Assembly (NCBI RefSeq): GCF_020193575.1
Contig: NZ_JADYVD010000014.1
Coordinates: 62,001-126,000 of the forward strand
DNA length: 64,000 bases
Origin: Ensifer sp. IC4062
GTDB lineage: Bacteria; Pseudomonadota; Alphaproteobacteria; Rhizobiales; Rhizobiaceae
Direction of reading: 5' to 3'
In this document: piece after piece, positions 52,565-60,117 of the stretch
How positions within the stretch are numbered: the stretch's first letter is position 1
Layout of the letters: every line of letters starts with the position of its first letter
Position numbers and translations under genes: made by a program
The notes under the pieces: model-generated
Databases searched by the model: none
What the model was told of the DNA's origin: nothing
The model's input: the letters and a program-made list of their open reading frames with translations, nothing else

Positions 52565-54826
52565 ATGGCGGACCACAACGCCGCTCCGGGTGGAGGCGCG
52601 GAAAACCGAGGGCCAGAGCCATCCGGGCCCAGCATCGAAGCGGCAGAAAGCTCCGAGGACGCGGCATTTTCGCGTACGGGCAGCGCGCTCGCAGAAATCG
52701 GCCGGGCACTACTGAGACTTGGCCGGGCCGTGCAACACGATGCGGTTGGTTGGACCTCGCAACTCGCTGAAAAGCTTGGTGGCAACCGGCAGCGACGGCA
52801 AGGGATGGAGGTGGCCGACGCAAGCCACAGCGCTGGCGGATTGTCCGGAGCCATTCGGGCAGGCCTCCGGAGCCGGCGCCCGAAACACCTGCCTGCTGGC
52901 CCCGTGGGTGCACGCAGCAGGCGCATCTTGGCGCGAAGCGCTGTGATTGCGAGCGCCCTTCTGTTTGTCGCGCTTATCGCTCTTTTCGCGTGGGCGTTGA
53001 AGGACGTGCCGTGGGACGAGATCGCCGACGGCTCATTGAAGCCGGTAGTGGTGCTTGAAACGTCTGCCGGCAAGCCGCTGGTGACCCAAGGACCGCTGCA
53101 GGGCCCCTACGCATCACGAGAAGAATTCCCGCCGAATCTCGTCGATGCCGTGCTTACCAGGGAGGATCGGCGCTTCTATGAGCACTTCGGTATTGATCTG
53201 AGAGGGATTCTTCGTGCGCTCTACACGAATGTCGGCGCAGGCGAAGTCGTGCAAGGCGGCAGCACGATCACCCAGCAACTGGTCAAGATCCTTTATCTGG
53301 AGCGAGACCGCACCTGGAAGCGGAAGATCCAGGAAGCTGTGATCGCCTTCTGGCTGGAGCGCAAGCTTGGCAAGGACGAGATCCTCACGCGATATCTGAA
53401 CAACATCTATCTTGGCGCCGGCGCAACGGGCGTGCCGGCGGCTGCTCGTATTTACTTCGACAAGGACGTGGGCGAACTCAACGTCAGTGAATCGGCGATG
53501 CTCGCGGGCATTATCCGCGCGCCCTCGCAGCTCAATCCCATAAGCAATCCGGACGGCGCGCGGCGGCAGGCGGAACTCGTGCTCGATGCCATGATCAAGA
53601 GCGGCAAGGTCACCGCAGAGCAGGCCAAGACCGCCACCGCGGAGCTTCGTCCGGTAAAGCCGGCAACACGCTCAGGCAGTTGGTTTGCCGACTGGGTGAT
53701 GCAGGAGGCGCGTGAGCTTGCAGGCCCCTACCGGGGCACGATCAAGGTCAGAACGACGATGGTACCGCGGCTGCAAGCGATCGGCGAAAAGGTGGTTGCC
53801 GAAGCGCTTGAGCAGGAAGGCACAGAAGCGGGAGCGCAGCAGGCCGCCTTGGTGGCAATGACGCCAGAGGGCGCTGTGGTCGCCATGGTCGGCGGGCGCG
53901 ATTACTCGAAAAGCACGTTTAACCGCGCAGTTTCGGCGATGCGCCAACCAGGCTCTGCCTTCAAGCTCTTTGTCTACTATGCCGCATTGAAGGCCGGCCT
54001 CACTCCCTTCGACTGGATCGAAGATGCGCCGATGGAGATCGATGGCTGGTCTCCGGGAAACTACGGTGGCGGCTATAACGGGCCAGTTAGTATAGCGGAG
54101 GCGTTCGCGCGATCGCTGAACGCCGCTACGGTGGCTCTGGCGATAGAGGTTGGCATCGACAAAGTTATCGCTGCCGCTCGCGAATTGGGGATCGATGCCA
54201 AACTGTCTGAAACGCCGAGCCTGGCCCTTGGCTCGTCGGAGGTGAATCTGCTTGACCTTACCGGCGCCTACGCCTCGGTTCAGGCGGGCGCGGCACCGGT
54301 CGAGCCGTGGGGCATCGTATCCTTCCGAGCCGAGGGCGAGCCGCGTGCGTTCCGCTTGGGCGCTCCAAAGCAACCCACCACCGATCTTCGCCAATACCAG
54401 CCGGATCTGGTCGGCTTGTTGCGACTGGTCATCGAGCGAGGGACCGGCCGGGAGGCCGATCTTGGGATGTTTGCAGCGGGCAAGACAGGCACCAGCCAGA
54501 ACCATCGCGACGCCTGGTTCATTGGTTTTAACGAGCGGCTGGTCGTTGGCGTTTGGGTCGGAAATGACGACGAGACGCCCATGAACGAGGTAACGGGCGG
54601 CAAGCTGCCGGCGCGGATCTGGCGCAACTTCATGACGGCAGCGTTGGCCAAGAGTGGTGGCCAAAGTCAACCAAGCGAGCCCGATGCGACGATGAGTTCC
54701 GCAGGTGACGGCGGGGCGCCTGCCTCCTGCAATGTCCACGCTTGCGCGCGCGCCTATCGTTCGTTCCGGCCGTACGACTGCACGTTTCAGCCGTACACGG
54801 GGCCTCGCCGGCTTTGCGAAAAATAA
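52565..54826 (+). CDS. Class A penicillin-binding protein (PBP1a-like)
   Basis: A bifunctional peptidoglycan synthase, 753 residues from the ATG at 52565 (GGAAAAGAG upstream); a start at 52430 is possible but its extra residues look unconserved. After a cytoplasmic part and one transmembrane helix (SAVIASALLFVALIALFAWA), the glycosyltransferase 51 domain has EDRRFYEHFGIDLRGI, QGGSTITQQLVKILYLERDR and RYLNNIYLGAGATGVPAAAR. The transpeptidase has the active-site Ser in RQPGSAFKLFVYYAAL, SLN in ARSLNAATV and KTGTS. The tail has CNVHACARAYRSF and CTFQPYTGPRRLC, a Cys-bracketed motif similar to BA14K-type sequences of rhizobia. Confidence 0.93.
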   Translation: MADHNAAPGGGAENRGPEPSGPSIEAAESSEDAAFSRTGSALAEIGRALLRLGRAVQHDAVGWTSQLAEKLGGNRQRRQGMEVADASHSAGGLSGAIRAGLRSRRPKHLPAGPVGARSRRILARSAVIASALLFVALIALFAWALKDVPWDEIADGSLKPVVVLETSAGKPLVTQGPLQGPYASREEFPPNLVDAVLTREDRRFYEHFGIDLRGILRALYTNVGAGEVVQGGSTITQQLVKILYLERDRTWKRKIQEAVIAFWLERKLGKDEILTRYLNNIYLGAGATGVPAAARIYFDKDVGELNVSESAMLAGIIRAPSQLNPISNPDGARRQAELVLDAMIKSGKVTAEQAKTATAELRPVKPATRSGSWFADWVMQEARELAGPYRGTIKVRTTMVPRLQAIGEKVVAEALEQEGTEAGAQQAALVAMTPEGAVVAMVGGRDYSKSTFNRAVSAMRQPGSAFKLFVYYAALKAGLTPFDWIEDAPMEIDGWSPGNYGGGYNGPVSIAEAFARSLNAATVALAIEVGIDKVIAAARELGIDAKLSETPSLALGSSEVNLLDLTGAYASVQAGAAPVEPWGIVSFRAEGEPRAFRLGAPKQPTTDLRQYQPDLVGLLRLVIERGTGREADLGMFAAGKTGTSQNHRDAWFIGFNERLVVGVWVGNDDETPMNEVTGGKLPARIWRNFMTAALAKSGGQSQPSEPDATMSSAGDGGAPASCNVHACARAYRSFRPYDCTFQPYTGPRRLCEK

Positions 54827-54964
54827 CCGGCCCCGCACTCTCAACAGGCTGCGTGAATGAGTTGAGGCTCGCAATCAGTGACCCAGCGGGCTTTCTGCCA
54901 CGACCTTCGCCGGTCATGCCGGGGTTCGAGCAATTTCAGGAAAACTGCGTGACGGTCTTTCGCG

Positions 54965-55177
54965 TCACTTCCGCCTGGCGATGGCTTGCATGTCTTCCAG
55001 TTTGAGGTCGTCGATCGCCGATAATGCCTCCTCGGCGGACCAGCCGGCGCGCAAGGCCGCCGCCACGAGCTTGGCCTCAGCTTCCTGCTCGAGGTGGAGA
55101 TATAGCAGTTCCAACGCCTCGCGGGCCGTTACGATGTGCCCGGCGGGAGTGGCGACGGAGTGAGTCTGCTGTGACAT
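54965..55177 (-). CDS. Small acidic hypothetical protein
   Basis: A 70-residue protein, MSQQTHSVATPAGHIVTARE and then helix-forming LELLYLHLEQEAEAKLVAAA, GWSAEEALSAIDDLKLEDM. The start at 55177 has AGGGGAG upstream. The middle (LRAGWSAEEALSAIDDL) looks like a UBA- or TPR-like helical repeat but no family is recognised. It lies convergent with the penicillin-binding protein gene (138 bp) and has no operon partner. Confidence 0.6.
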   Translation of the reverse strand: MSQQTHSVATPAGHIVTAREALELLYLHLEQEAEAKLVAAALRAGWSAEEALSAIDDLKLEDMQAIARRK

Positions 55178-55380
55178 CGCACTTCTCCCCTAGTGGTTCA
55201 CTGTCCCTGGTAATGCAAATGCATGCGCGGCCCTTCGGTTCCCTCCACCGCCGCCGAGCGGCGGATATTGTCCGAAAAAATCGCCAGCCAGAGCGGGATG
55301 AAAAGTTTGCGCGATCTTTCGCCCGCATTCCGCTCAAACTTATGAGAAGCGATCACGTTTATGATTTTGGGTCTTTATGA

Positions 55381-55497
55381 TTTTGGATCGCCGAAGCGCG
55401 GGCGGACGGCTGGTTCCAGGATGGCGACACCATCGCAGTCGTAGGGGAAGAGCACCTGGTCGAGGTCTACGAGGCCGTCGCCGCGGCCTTCGGATGA
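55381..55497 (+). pseudogene. Possible C-terminal gene fragment
   Basis: A 38-codon reading frame, bounded on the left by TGA and ending in TGA, reads FWIAEARADGWFQDGDTIAV and continues VGEHLVEVYEAVAAAFG. Its codon choice and residue pattern look like a genuine protein C-terminus, but there is no start and upstream frames are closed. No family is recognised. Confidence 0.25.
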
Positions 55498-55610
55498 CGC
55501 TGGCCGCCGCCCCGTCGACGCGGCGATCCGCGGCGCGCTCGCCATTCGGGATGAGACCGTCGGCAGCCTGCGTGCCCTCGCCGGCGGCAAAGTTGTCGCC
55601 GGTCAAGAAG

Positions 55611-55649
55611 GAATAGGGCGCTCGACCCATTGCGGGGAGCGCCCTATTC
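55611..55649. terminator. Perfect 13-bp hairpin
   Basis: GAATAGGGCGCTC (55611-55623) and GAGCGCCCTATTC (55637-55649) pair fully around a 13-base loop. There is no U-run. It follows the decayed segment and may be the terminator of a lost gene or a dispersed palindrome. Confidence 0.5.
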
Positions 55650-56153
55650 GACCCGGAGATGCTTTCCGGCCAGACCAAGCGTCGGCTCGAAGCGCCTCGA
55701 TACGGGCAGTGTGCGATAGATGGGTCTTGACCAACTGGTTTCAAGGCCTGGTCGACCAAATAGCTTCCCAACCCGCAGGCCCGCACGTCGCTTTCGCTGA
55801 TTGCCCCTCACCGGGGACCCGGTTGGGACCCGGTGCACATCAAACCGGATAGGCGCGGCCGATATTCAGGCCAACACGTCGAGAAGTAAGGGGCTTGCCG
55901 CAAGAAAGGTATCGCCTTGAGGCCTGGTCGATGATGGCGCGCCATCGATCGTCAAATCCTCGCAATACGGCGCGATTCATTATGTAATTCTAGAGGATAC
56001 TTGCATTGCCATGCACGAAATGGAGAATATAGTGGTGGCATGTTTGCAAAATATAGTGTTCACATTTTATTTTAATCTTTAACATTCCGCAACGATGCGG
56101 AACCAATCCACGCGCCCTGCGTTTAATCTTCCACAGAAGAAGGAGGATTGATC

Positions 56154-56561
56154 ATGAGTGTAAAAATTCTTCTGGTCCCCGCCCTTGCAGCCGGGCTGCT
56201 CGCCGCGCCTGCGATGGCAAATGACAACAATGACGCCGCCGTGACCGGTGCGGCCGGTGGCGCCGTGACCGGCGCGATAGTTGGAGGCCCGGTAGGCGCT
56301 GCCGTAGGCGGCGCGGTTGGTCTCATCGCCGGTGCCGCCATCTCGCCTCCGCCGCAACAGGTGGTCACCTATGTACAGCAGCAGCCGATGCCTACGAACA
56401 GGGTCGTTGTTCGAGAGCGGATCGCAGTGGGTCGGCCGCTTCCGCGGACTATTGCTCTAACGCCGATACCCGAGAATCCGACCTATGCCTACGCGGTCGT
56501 GAACGATCAACGGGTCATCGTCGATCCGAGGACCTATACCGTCGTTCAGGTCATCCAGTAG
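56154..56561 (+). CDS. DUF1236-type secreted protein
   Basis: A 135-residue exported protein. Signal peptide MSVKILLVPALAAGLLAAPA; then a Gly/Ala-rich region (GAAGGAVTGAIVGGPVGAAV, GGAVGLIAGAA) like glycine-zipper repeats, a Pro/Gln linker, and the C-terminal PENPTYAYAVVNDQRVIVDP with RTYTVVQVIQ, the hallmark of DUF1236 proteins of rhizobia. ATG 56154 has AAGGAGG 7 bp upstream. Function unknown; probably envelope-associated. It is followed by a strong terminator. Confidence 0.85.
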   Translation: MSVKILLVPALAAGLLAAPAMANDNNDAAVTGAAGGAVTGAIVGGPVGAAVGGAVGLIAGAAISPPPQQVVTYVQQQPMPTNRVVVRERIAVGRPLPRTIALTPIPENPTYAYAVVNDQRVIVDPRTYTVVQVIQ

Positions 56562-56566
56562 GCCAC

Positions 56567-56599
56567 CGGAGCTCCCCGCGCTTTCGGCGGGGAGCTCCG
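56567..56599 (+). terminator. Terminator hairpin after the DUF1236-type gene
   Basis: CGGAGCTCCCCGC (56567-56579) pairs perfectly with GCGGGGAGCTCCG (56587-56599) around GCTTTCG. It starts 6 bp after the stop codon. No U-run follows, but the position and 13-bp GC-rich stem make it a likely transcript end. Confidence 0.75.
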
Positions 56600-56721
56600 T
56601 CGTCCCCATCTGCGATCCCACCCGCCGTTTCGATAAGCGGTAAACAAAGGGCAGTTTCGCTCCGCCAGGGGCACTTCCCGTCATAGAGCCGGTCAGATCA
56701 CGCAATAACCTCGAAGCGGCG

Positions 56722-58665
56722 TCAGCCGTCAACGCGAATGCGGAAGCGGCTCATGAAGTCGCCTTCCCACCACATCGGGAAATTGGTGCCCCATTTGTTG
56801 TTGTGGAGATTGAACTCGAGCCCTGCCTCATAGGCTGGTGGACTGCCGGGGAACCGCATGAAGGGCTGTCCGCGTGGCCCCGCGAGCGGCGAGTCGAGCG
56901 GTTCGATCGTCATTTCCCCGCCGCCGGCAAGCGCTGCCCGCGCGGCGAAGATTGCCTGCAGCGCTCCGCCACCCCGCCGCACCGTCCGCGCCGCCTCTTG
57001 CCAGAGCCCGGTCTTCAAAAATTCCCAGCCGTGGGTACGCTTTGGAACAATTTCGATGAACCCCGCTTCCGGCATCCGGTTCGCGGCCTTGCCGCGCAGC
57101 ACCACGGCAAGTTCCACGCTGTCGTCCGTCGACCGCACGATATAATCGACCCGGGCAGGGGCGCCCAGTTGTTCCTGAGCCGCGCCGGAAAACCGACAGG
57201 CGACCACAAGGCGGCTGCCGTCTCTTGCAATGCCGATCAATTGCGGCCTGAAGGAAGCAGACAGCGCCGTCTGCGCCCATAGGAGCCCTGGCTTGCCATG
57301 ATCAAGGATCGCCCATTCCGGCCGGTCCGTGAGATAACTATCCATAAACCGGGCCAGATCGTCGGCGTCGTAGCTCTCGTAGCGGTAGCCGAACAGCCGT
57401 CCGTCGCCTTCGAGCCGCCAGTTGCCCGCGGCAAGCGCCAGTATATCGCCGGTCTCGGGGTCGAGTTCCACCTCCATGTCGTCGATCGCCACCTTACCCG
57501 TCGACGCCAACGGCTGGACGTCGAGCGCCGCCGGCACCTCCGTCTGGCGAAGTGTCTCTTCCGCTCGCCTGCGGTCGTCAGCCGAAAGTGCCTCGACCGC
57601 CTCATCGAGATAGGCCCGCTGCTCGCCCCAGGAGGCTTCCGTATAGTGGAAGCGGTAGTCATCTTTCCGCTGCACCTCGAAGGCCGGCCGATCCCAGGCC
57701 GTTTCGTCGCGCAGGAACGTCTTGATGTCGACACCGCAGGTGTGTTCGGCCACCAGCGTCAGCTTGCGCCCGAAGTCGCGCCGCGCAGGCGACAGCCCCT
57801 CCGCCTCCACGGTGTCGTAGAGCCGCTGCAAGGCGCGGAACCGCGCGATCTTTACCGGGTCGGCGGCAGCGCCGTGGATCCAGCTGTCGCCGAGCTCCAT
57901 GTCCACCACCGGGAAGCGCTCGCGGTGCTCCCACAGGAACGCGCCGTAGTCCTCGAGCGACGCTGCGCGAATCTCCGCTTCCGGATGCCGGTGGCCCATT
58001 TCCCGGAGGATCTCCACCACCTGATGGATCTGCTGCGGGCCGATATTGTCGCTGGTGTGGGCAAAGCTCAGGCCCTCGGAAAGTCCATCGGGTAGGTGCG
58101 TGGCGCCGTAGCTTTTCTGGTACATGACGACGATCTCCTCGCCGCCGGGGCCCCTCCATCGGAAAATCTCCGGAACGTCCGGAGGCGGACAGGCGGTGTT
58201 GACGCCGATATGCAGGAATTTCAGCCCGGCTTCCGCCATCAAAGGCACGATGCCGCGCGTATGGCCTGGCACATCCGTCATCTTGGCGGCGATTGTCTCC
58301 ACTCCAAAACGGCGGTCGAGCTCGGCCGTGTAGGATAGCCCGGCGCGAAAAAGTGCGGGACTCATCAGTTCCGAATGGATCGTGAACGGTAAGCCGTGCC
58401 AGCGAATCACCCCATTCTCGATCGCCCGCTCGAGCCGCGCCACTTCCCCGGCCGAACGCGTGTTGAGATGATCCCAGATCAGCCAGGCGCCCGTCGTCCA
58501 GATGAACTTCGGGCTTTGCGGATCCTCGGCATAAAAATGCTCGCCAGTCGCGATTGCCTGCGGGATGAAGCGCTCGTGGTAGAGCCGCCGCACGTTTTCC
58601 GCATGGTCCGTGAAGCCGATATCGAGGTGGGTCTTGAAGACCAGATGGATGCGTCGAGCGGTCAT
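56722..58665 (-). CDS. GH38-like glycosidase family protein (DUF5054 type)
   Basis: A 647-residue cytoplasmic protein related to glycoside hydrolase family 38 alpha-mannosidases. The N-terminus has the metal-binding motif of that fold, HLVFKTHLDIGFTDHAENVR, followed by TGAWLIWDHLNTRSAGEVAR, KMTDVPGHTRGIVPLMAEAG and HIGVNTACPPPDVPEIFRWR; DMELGDSWIHGAAADPVKIA lies near residue 260. The C-terminal half is rich in beta strands (NLHNNKWGTNFPMWWEGDFM at the end). No signal peptide. The neighbouring sugar importer and LacI regulator suggest intracellular hydrolysis of an imported glycoside or oligosaccharide. Sugar specificity unknown. Confidence 0.85.
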   Translation of the reverse strand: MTARRIHLVFKTHLDIGFTDHAENVRRLYHERFIPQAIATGEHFYAEDPQSPKFIWTTGAWLIWDHLNTRSAGEVARLERAIENGVIRWHGLPFTIHSELMSPALFRAGLSYTAELDRRFGVETIAAKMTDVPGHTRGIVPLMAEAGLKFLHIGVNTACPPPDVPEIFRWRGPGGEEIVVMYQKSYGATHLPDGLSEGLSFAHTSDNIGPQQIHQVVEILREMGHRHPEAEIRAASLEDYGAFLWEHRERFPVVDMELGDSWIHGAAADPVKIARFRALQRLYDTVEAEGLSPARRDFGRKLTLVAEHTCGVDIKTFLRDETAWDRPAFEVQRKDDYRFHYTEASWGEQRAYLDEAVEALSADDRRRAEETLRQTEVPAALDVQPLASTGKVAIDDMEVELDPETGDILALAAGNWRLEGDGRLFGYRYESYDADDLARFMDSYLTDRPEWAILDHGKPGLLWAQTALSASFRPQLIGIARDGSRLVVACRFSGAAQEQLGAPARVDYIVRSTDDSVELAVVLRGKAANRMPEAGFIEIVPKRTHGWEFLKTGLWQEAARTVRRGGGALQAIFAARAALAGGGEMTIEPLDSPLAGPRGQPFMRFPGSPPAYEAGLEFNLHNNKWGTNFPMWWEGDFMSRFRIRVDG

Positions 58666-58680
58666 GCCGTGCCTTTTGTT

Positions 58681-58715
58681 TAGATCAGTTCACTGTGACG
58701 CAGTGAACTGATCTA
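58681..58715. promoter_or_regulatory. Perfect 15-bp inverted repeat upstream of the GH38-like gene
   Basis: TAGATCAGTTCACTG (58681-58695) and CAGTGAACTGATCTA (58701-58715) are exact complements around TGACG. It begins 15 bp upstream of the GH38-like start codon and 59 bp after the LacI-type gene's stop on the same strand. The AGTGAAC core also occurs in the two GTGTTCAC sites near the LacI and binding-protein genes, so it may be an operator; as a hairpin it could also separate the two messages. Confidence 0.55.
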
Positions 58716-58730
58716 ACTCCTTGAAATTAC

Positions 58731-58773
58731 GCAATTCCGGACGAAAAACCGTTTCAGACTTTCCTGGAATTGC
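58731..58773. repeat. Palindromic element at the 3' end of the LacI-type gene
   Basis: GCAATTCC (58731-58738) and GGAATTGC (58766-58773) flank GGACGAAAAACCGTTTCAGA, a layout frequent in rhizobial intergenic elements (an AATTCCGG...CGAAAACC...CCTGGAATTGC form). It abuts the stop codon of the LacI-type gene and may serve as its 3' end. Confidence 0.6.
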
Positions 58774-59877
58774 TTAGCCAACCGTGCCGCGCACCACGAG
58801 CCGCGTGCGTACGGTTTCCGAAAGGGCTGGCGCCGCCGGATCCTTCAGGCGACGCAGGATCAATCGGACGAGCGCACGTATACGCGCCTCGAGATCCACC
58901 TTCACGGTCGTCAGGTTGTAGCTGCGCCAGTGCGACTGGGAGATGTCGTCGAAGCCGACCACTTTCACATCCTCCGGCACGCGGCGCTTCAATTCGTAGC
59001 GCAGCGCGTCGAGCGCGCCGAAGGCGCTCTCGTCATTGGCGGCGAAGATGGCATCCGCCCCCTCGCCGACCCGGAAGAGATCGAGCGTGCCGGCATGGCC
59101 CGCGTCGTAGCTGAAATCACCAGGGATGATGGTCGGCGGAGGCAAGCCTCGCCGCGCCATGAGCGCTGCCAAGGTCCTGCGGCGGGCCTGCTCGGCAAGA
59201 GAATCACGCTTGCCCGAAAGATAGGCGATGCGTCGGCAGCCGTAGCCGGCAAGAAGCGCCACCGCCTGCTCCATGCCCTCCCATTGATCGACATCGATCC
59301 GGTCGTAAAGCGCTTCCGGTTCGCGCGCCCGTAATCCGTCCGCCGGCTCCTCGTCCATCAGGTAGTTGATGTAGATCGGCACTGCCCGGTCGAGGTAGCG
59401 GGTAAGGACATGCGGACGCACGTTCTCCGTGAAGGCGATCACCGAATCCGGGTTGAAGCCGCGCATGTAAGCGAGCAGCGTCTCGTCCATGCTGAAATCC
59501 GTGCGCGTCTTGAAGAGCAGCGTGGCGAAGCCTTCGGCCTGGAGGGCTGTGGTCAGCGCGTCGATCTCCTGGCTTTCCCAAGGGCTGCAGACATCGGGCA
59601 CGATCACGCCGACAAGATGGGTGCGCCGGGTCACGAGCGCGCGCGCTGCACGATCGGGGACATAGCCCAGTTCCTCGGCGATCCTCAGGATGCTTGCCCG
59701 CTTTTCCGGCTTCAGCGGCGCGTCCGGATTGAAGGCGCGCGAAACGGCGGCTCTGGAGACCTTGGCCGCCTCGGCCACCGTCTCCGCCGTGATGCGCTGC
59801 GGCGTCTGGTTAAGTTTGTTGGTCAAGCGTTCGACCTGGCTGAAACTGAAATCGTGTTCACTATTATCCTTCCGCAC
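58774..59877 (-). CDS. LacI-family transcriptional regulator
   Basis: A LacI/GalR-type regulator, about 367 residues if started from GTG 59877. The HTH is at about 29-50 (RITAETVAEAAKVSRAAVSR) and the hinge reads RIAEELGYVPDRAARALVTR; the ligand-binding core includes LVGVIVPDVCSPWESQEIDA, GYGCRRIAYLSGKRD, ADAIFAANDESAFGALDALR and VKVVGFDDISQSHWRSYNLT. The start is uncertain: no ATG precedes the HTH in frame, and GTG 59877 lacks a clear Shine-Dalgarno site. It is divergent from the sugar importer and upstream of the GH38-like gene, so it probably controls both. Confidence 0.9.
   Translation of the reverse strand: MRKDNSEHDFSFSQVERLTNKLNQTPQRITAETVAEAAKVSRAAVSRAFNPDAPLKPEKRASILRIAEELGYVPDRAARALVTRRTHLVGVIVPDVCSPWESQEIDALTTALQAEGFATLLFKTRTDFSMDETLLAYMRGFNPDSVIAFTENVRPHVLTRYLDRAVPIYINYLMDEEPADGLRAREPEALYDRIDVDQWEGMEQAVALLAGYGCRRIAYLSGKRDSLAEQARRRTLAALMARRGLPPPTIIPGDFSYDAGHAGTLDLFRVGEGADAIFAANDESAFGALDALRYELKRRVPEDVKVVGFDDISQSHWRSYNLTTVKVDLEARIRALVRLILRRLKDPAAPALSETVRTRLVVRGTVG
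59854..59861. promoter_or_regulatory. Candidate LacI-type operator, left copy
   Basis: GAAATCGTGTTCACTATT contains GTG-TT-CAC; the 10-bp word CGTGTTCACT is repeated exactly at 60017-60026, 164 bp to the right. It overlaps the presumed first codons of the LacI-type gene, as would fit autoregulation. Confidence 0.5.
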
Positions 59878-60017
59878 GAGGCTCAGGTGGTCAAGTCCCG
59901 TACGGATAATTCCGCGCAATTGTTCTGATTTCTTAGGGGATCCAACGGCATGCGCCCGCCGAGGCCGGGGCAGCAAATCAATTCGGCTTTGCTGCGGGTT
60001 GACGCCAAATTGAAAAC

Positions 60018-60025
60018 GTGTTCAC
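60018..60025. promoter_or_regulatory. Candidate LacI-type operator, right copy
   Basis: GAAAACGTGTTCACTTTTC has an inverted-repeat form (GAAAA-CGTGTTCACT-TTTTC is nearly symmetric) and shares CGTGTTCACT with the site at 59854. It lies 93 bp upstream of the sugar-binding-protein start, a normal distance for repression of the importer. Confidence 0.6.
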
Positions 60026-60117
60026 TTTTCGGCGTGAGGGGACGACGGCTAGTGTCGGGCGGTCTCTCATGGGCCGCGGGAGCCGGCCGAAACAATCGCG
60101 AAGGGAGGAAAATCGCG

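Larger units (their letters stand above)
55178..56153. other. Gene-poor region with decayed sequence
   Basis: Nearly 1 kb without an intact gene. It includes a protein-like fragment (55381-55497), a 13-bp perfect hairpin (55611-55649), two copies of AGGCCTGGTCGA (about 55744-55755 and 55920-55931), and an AT-rich stretch (about 55975-56095) just before the DUF1236-type gene that is likely its promoter region. Sequence from 55650 to 55970 shows no recognisable features. Confidence 0.5.
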
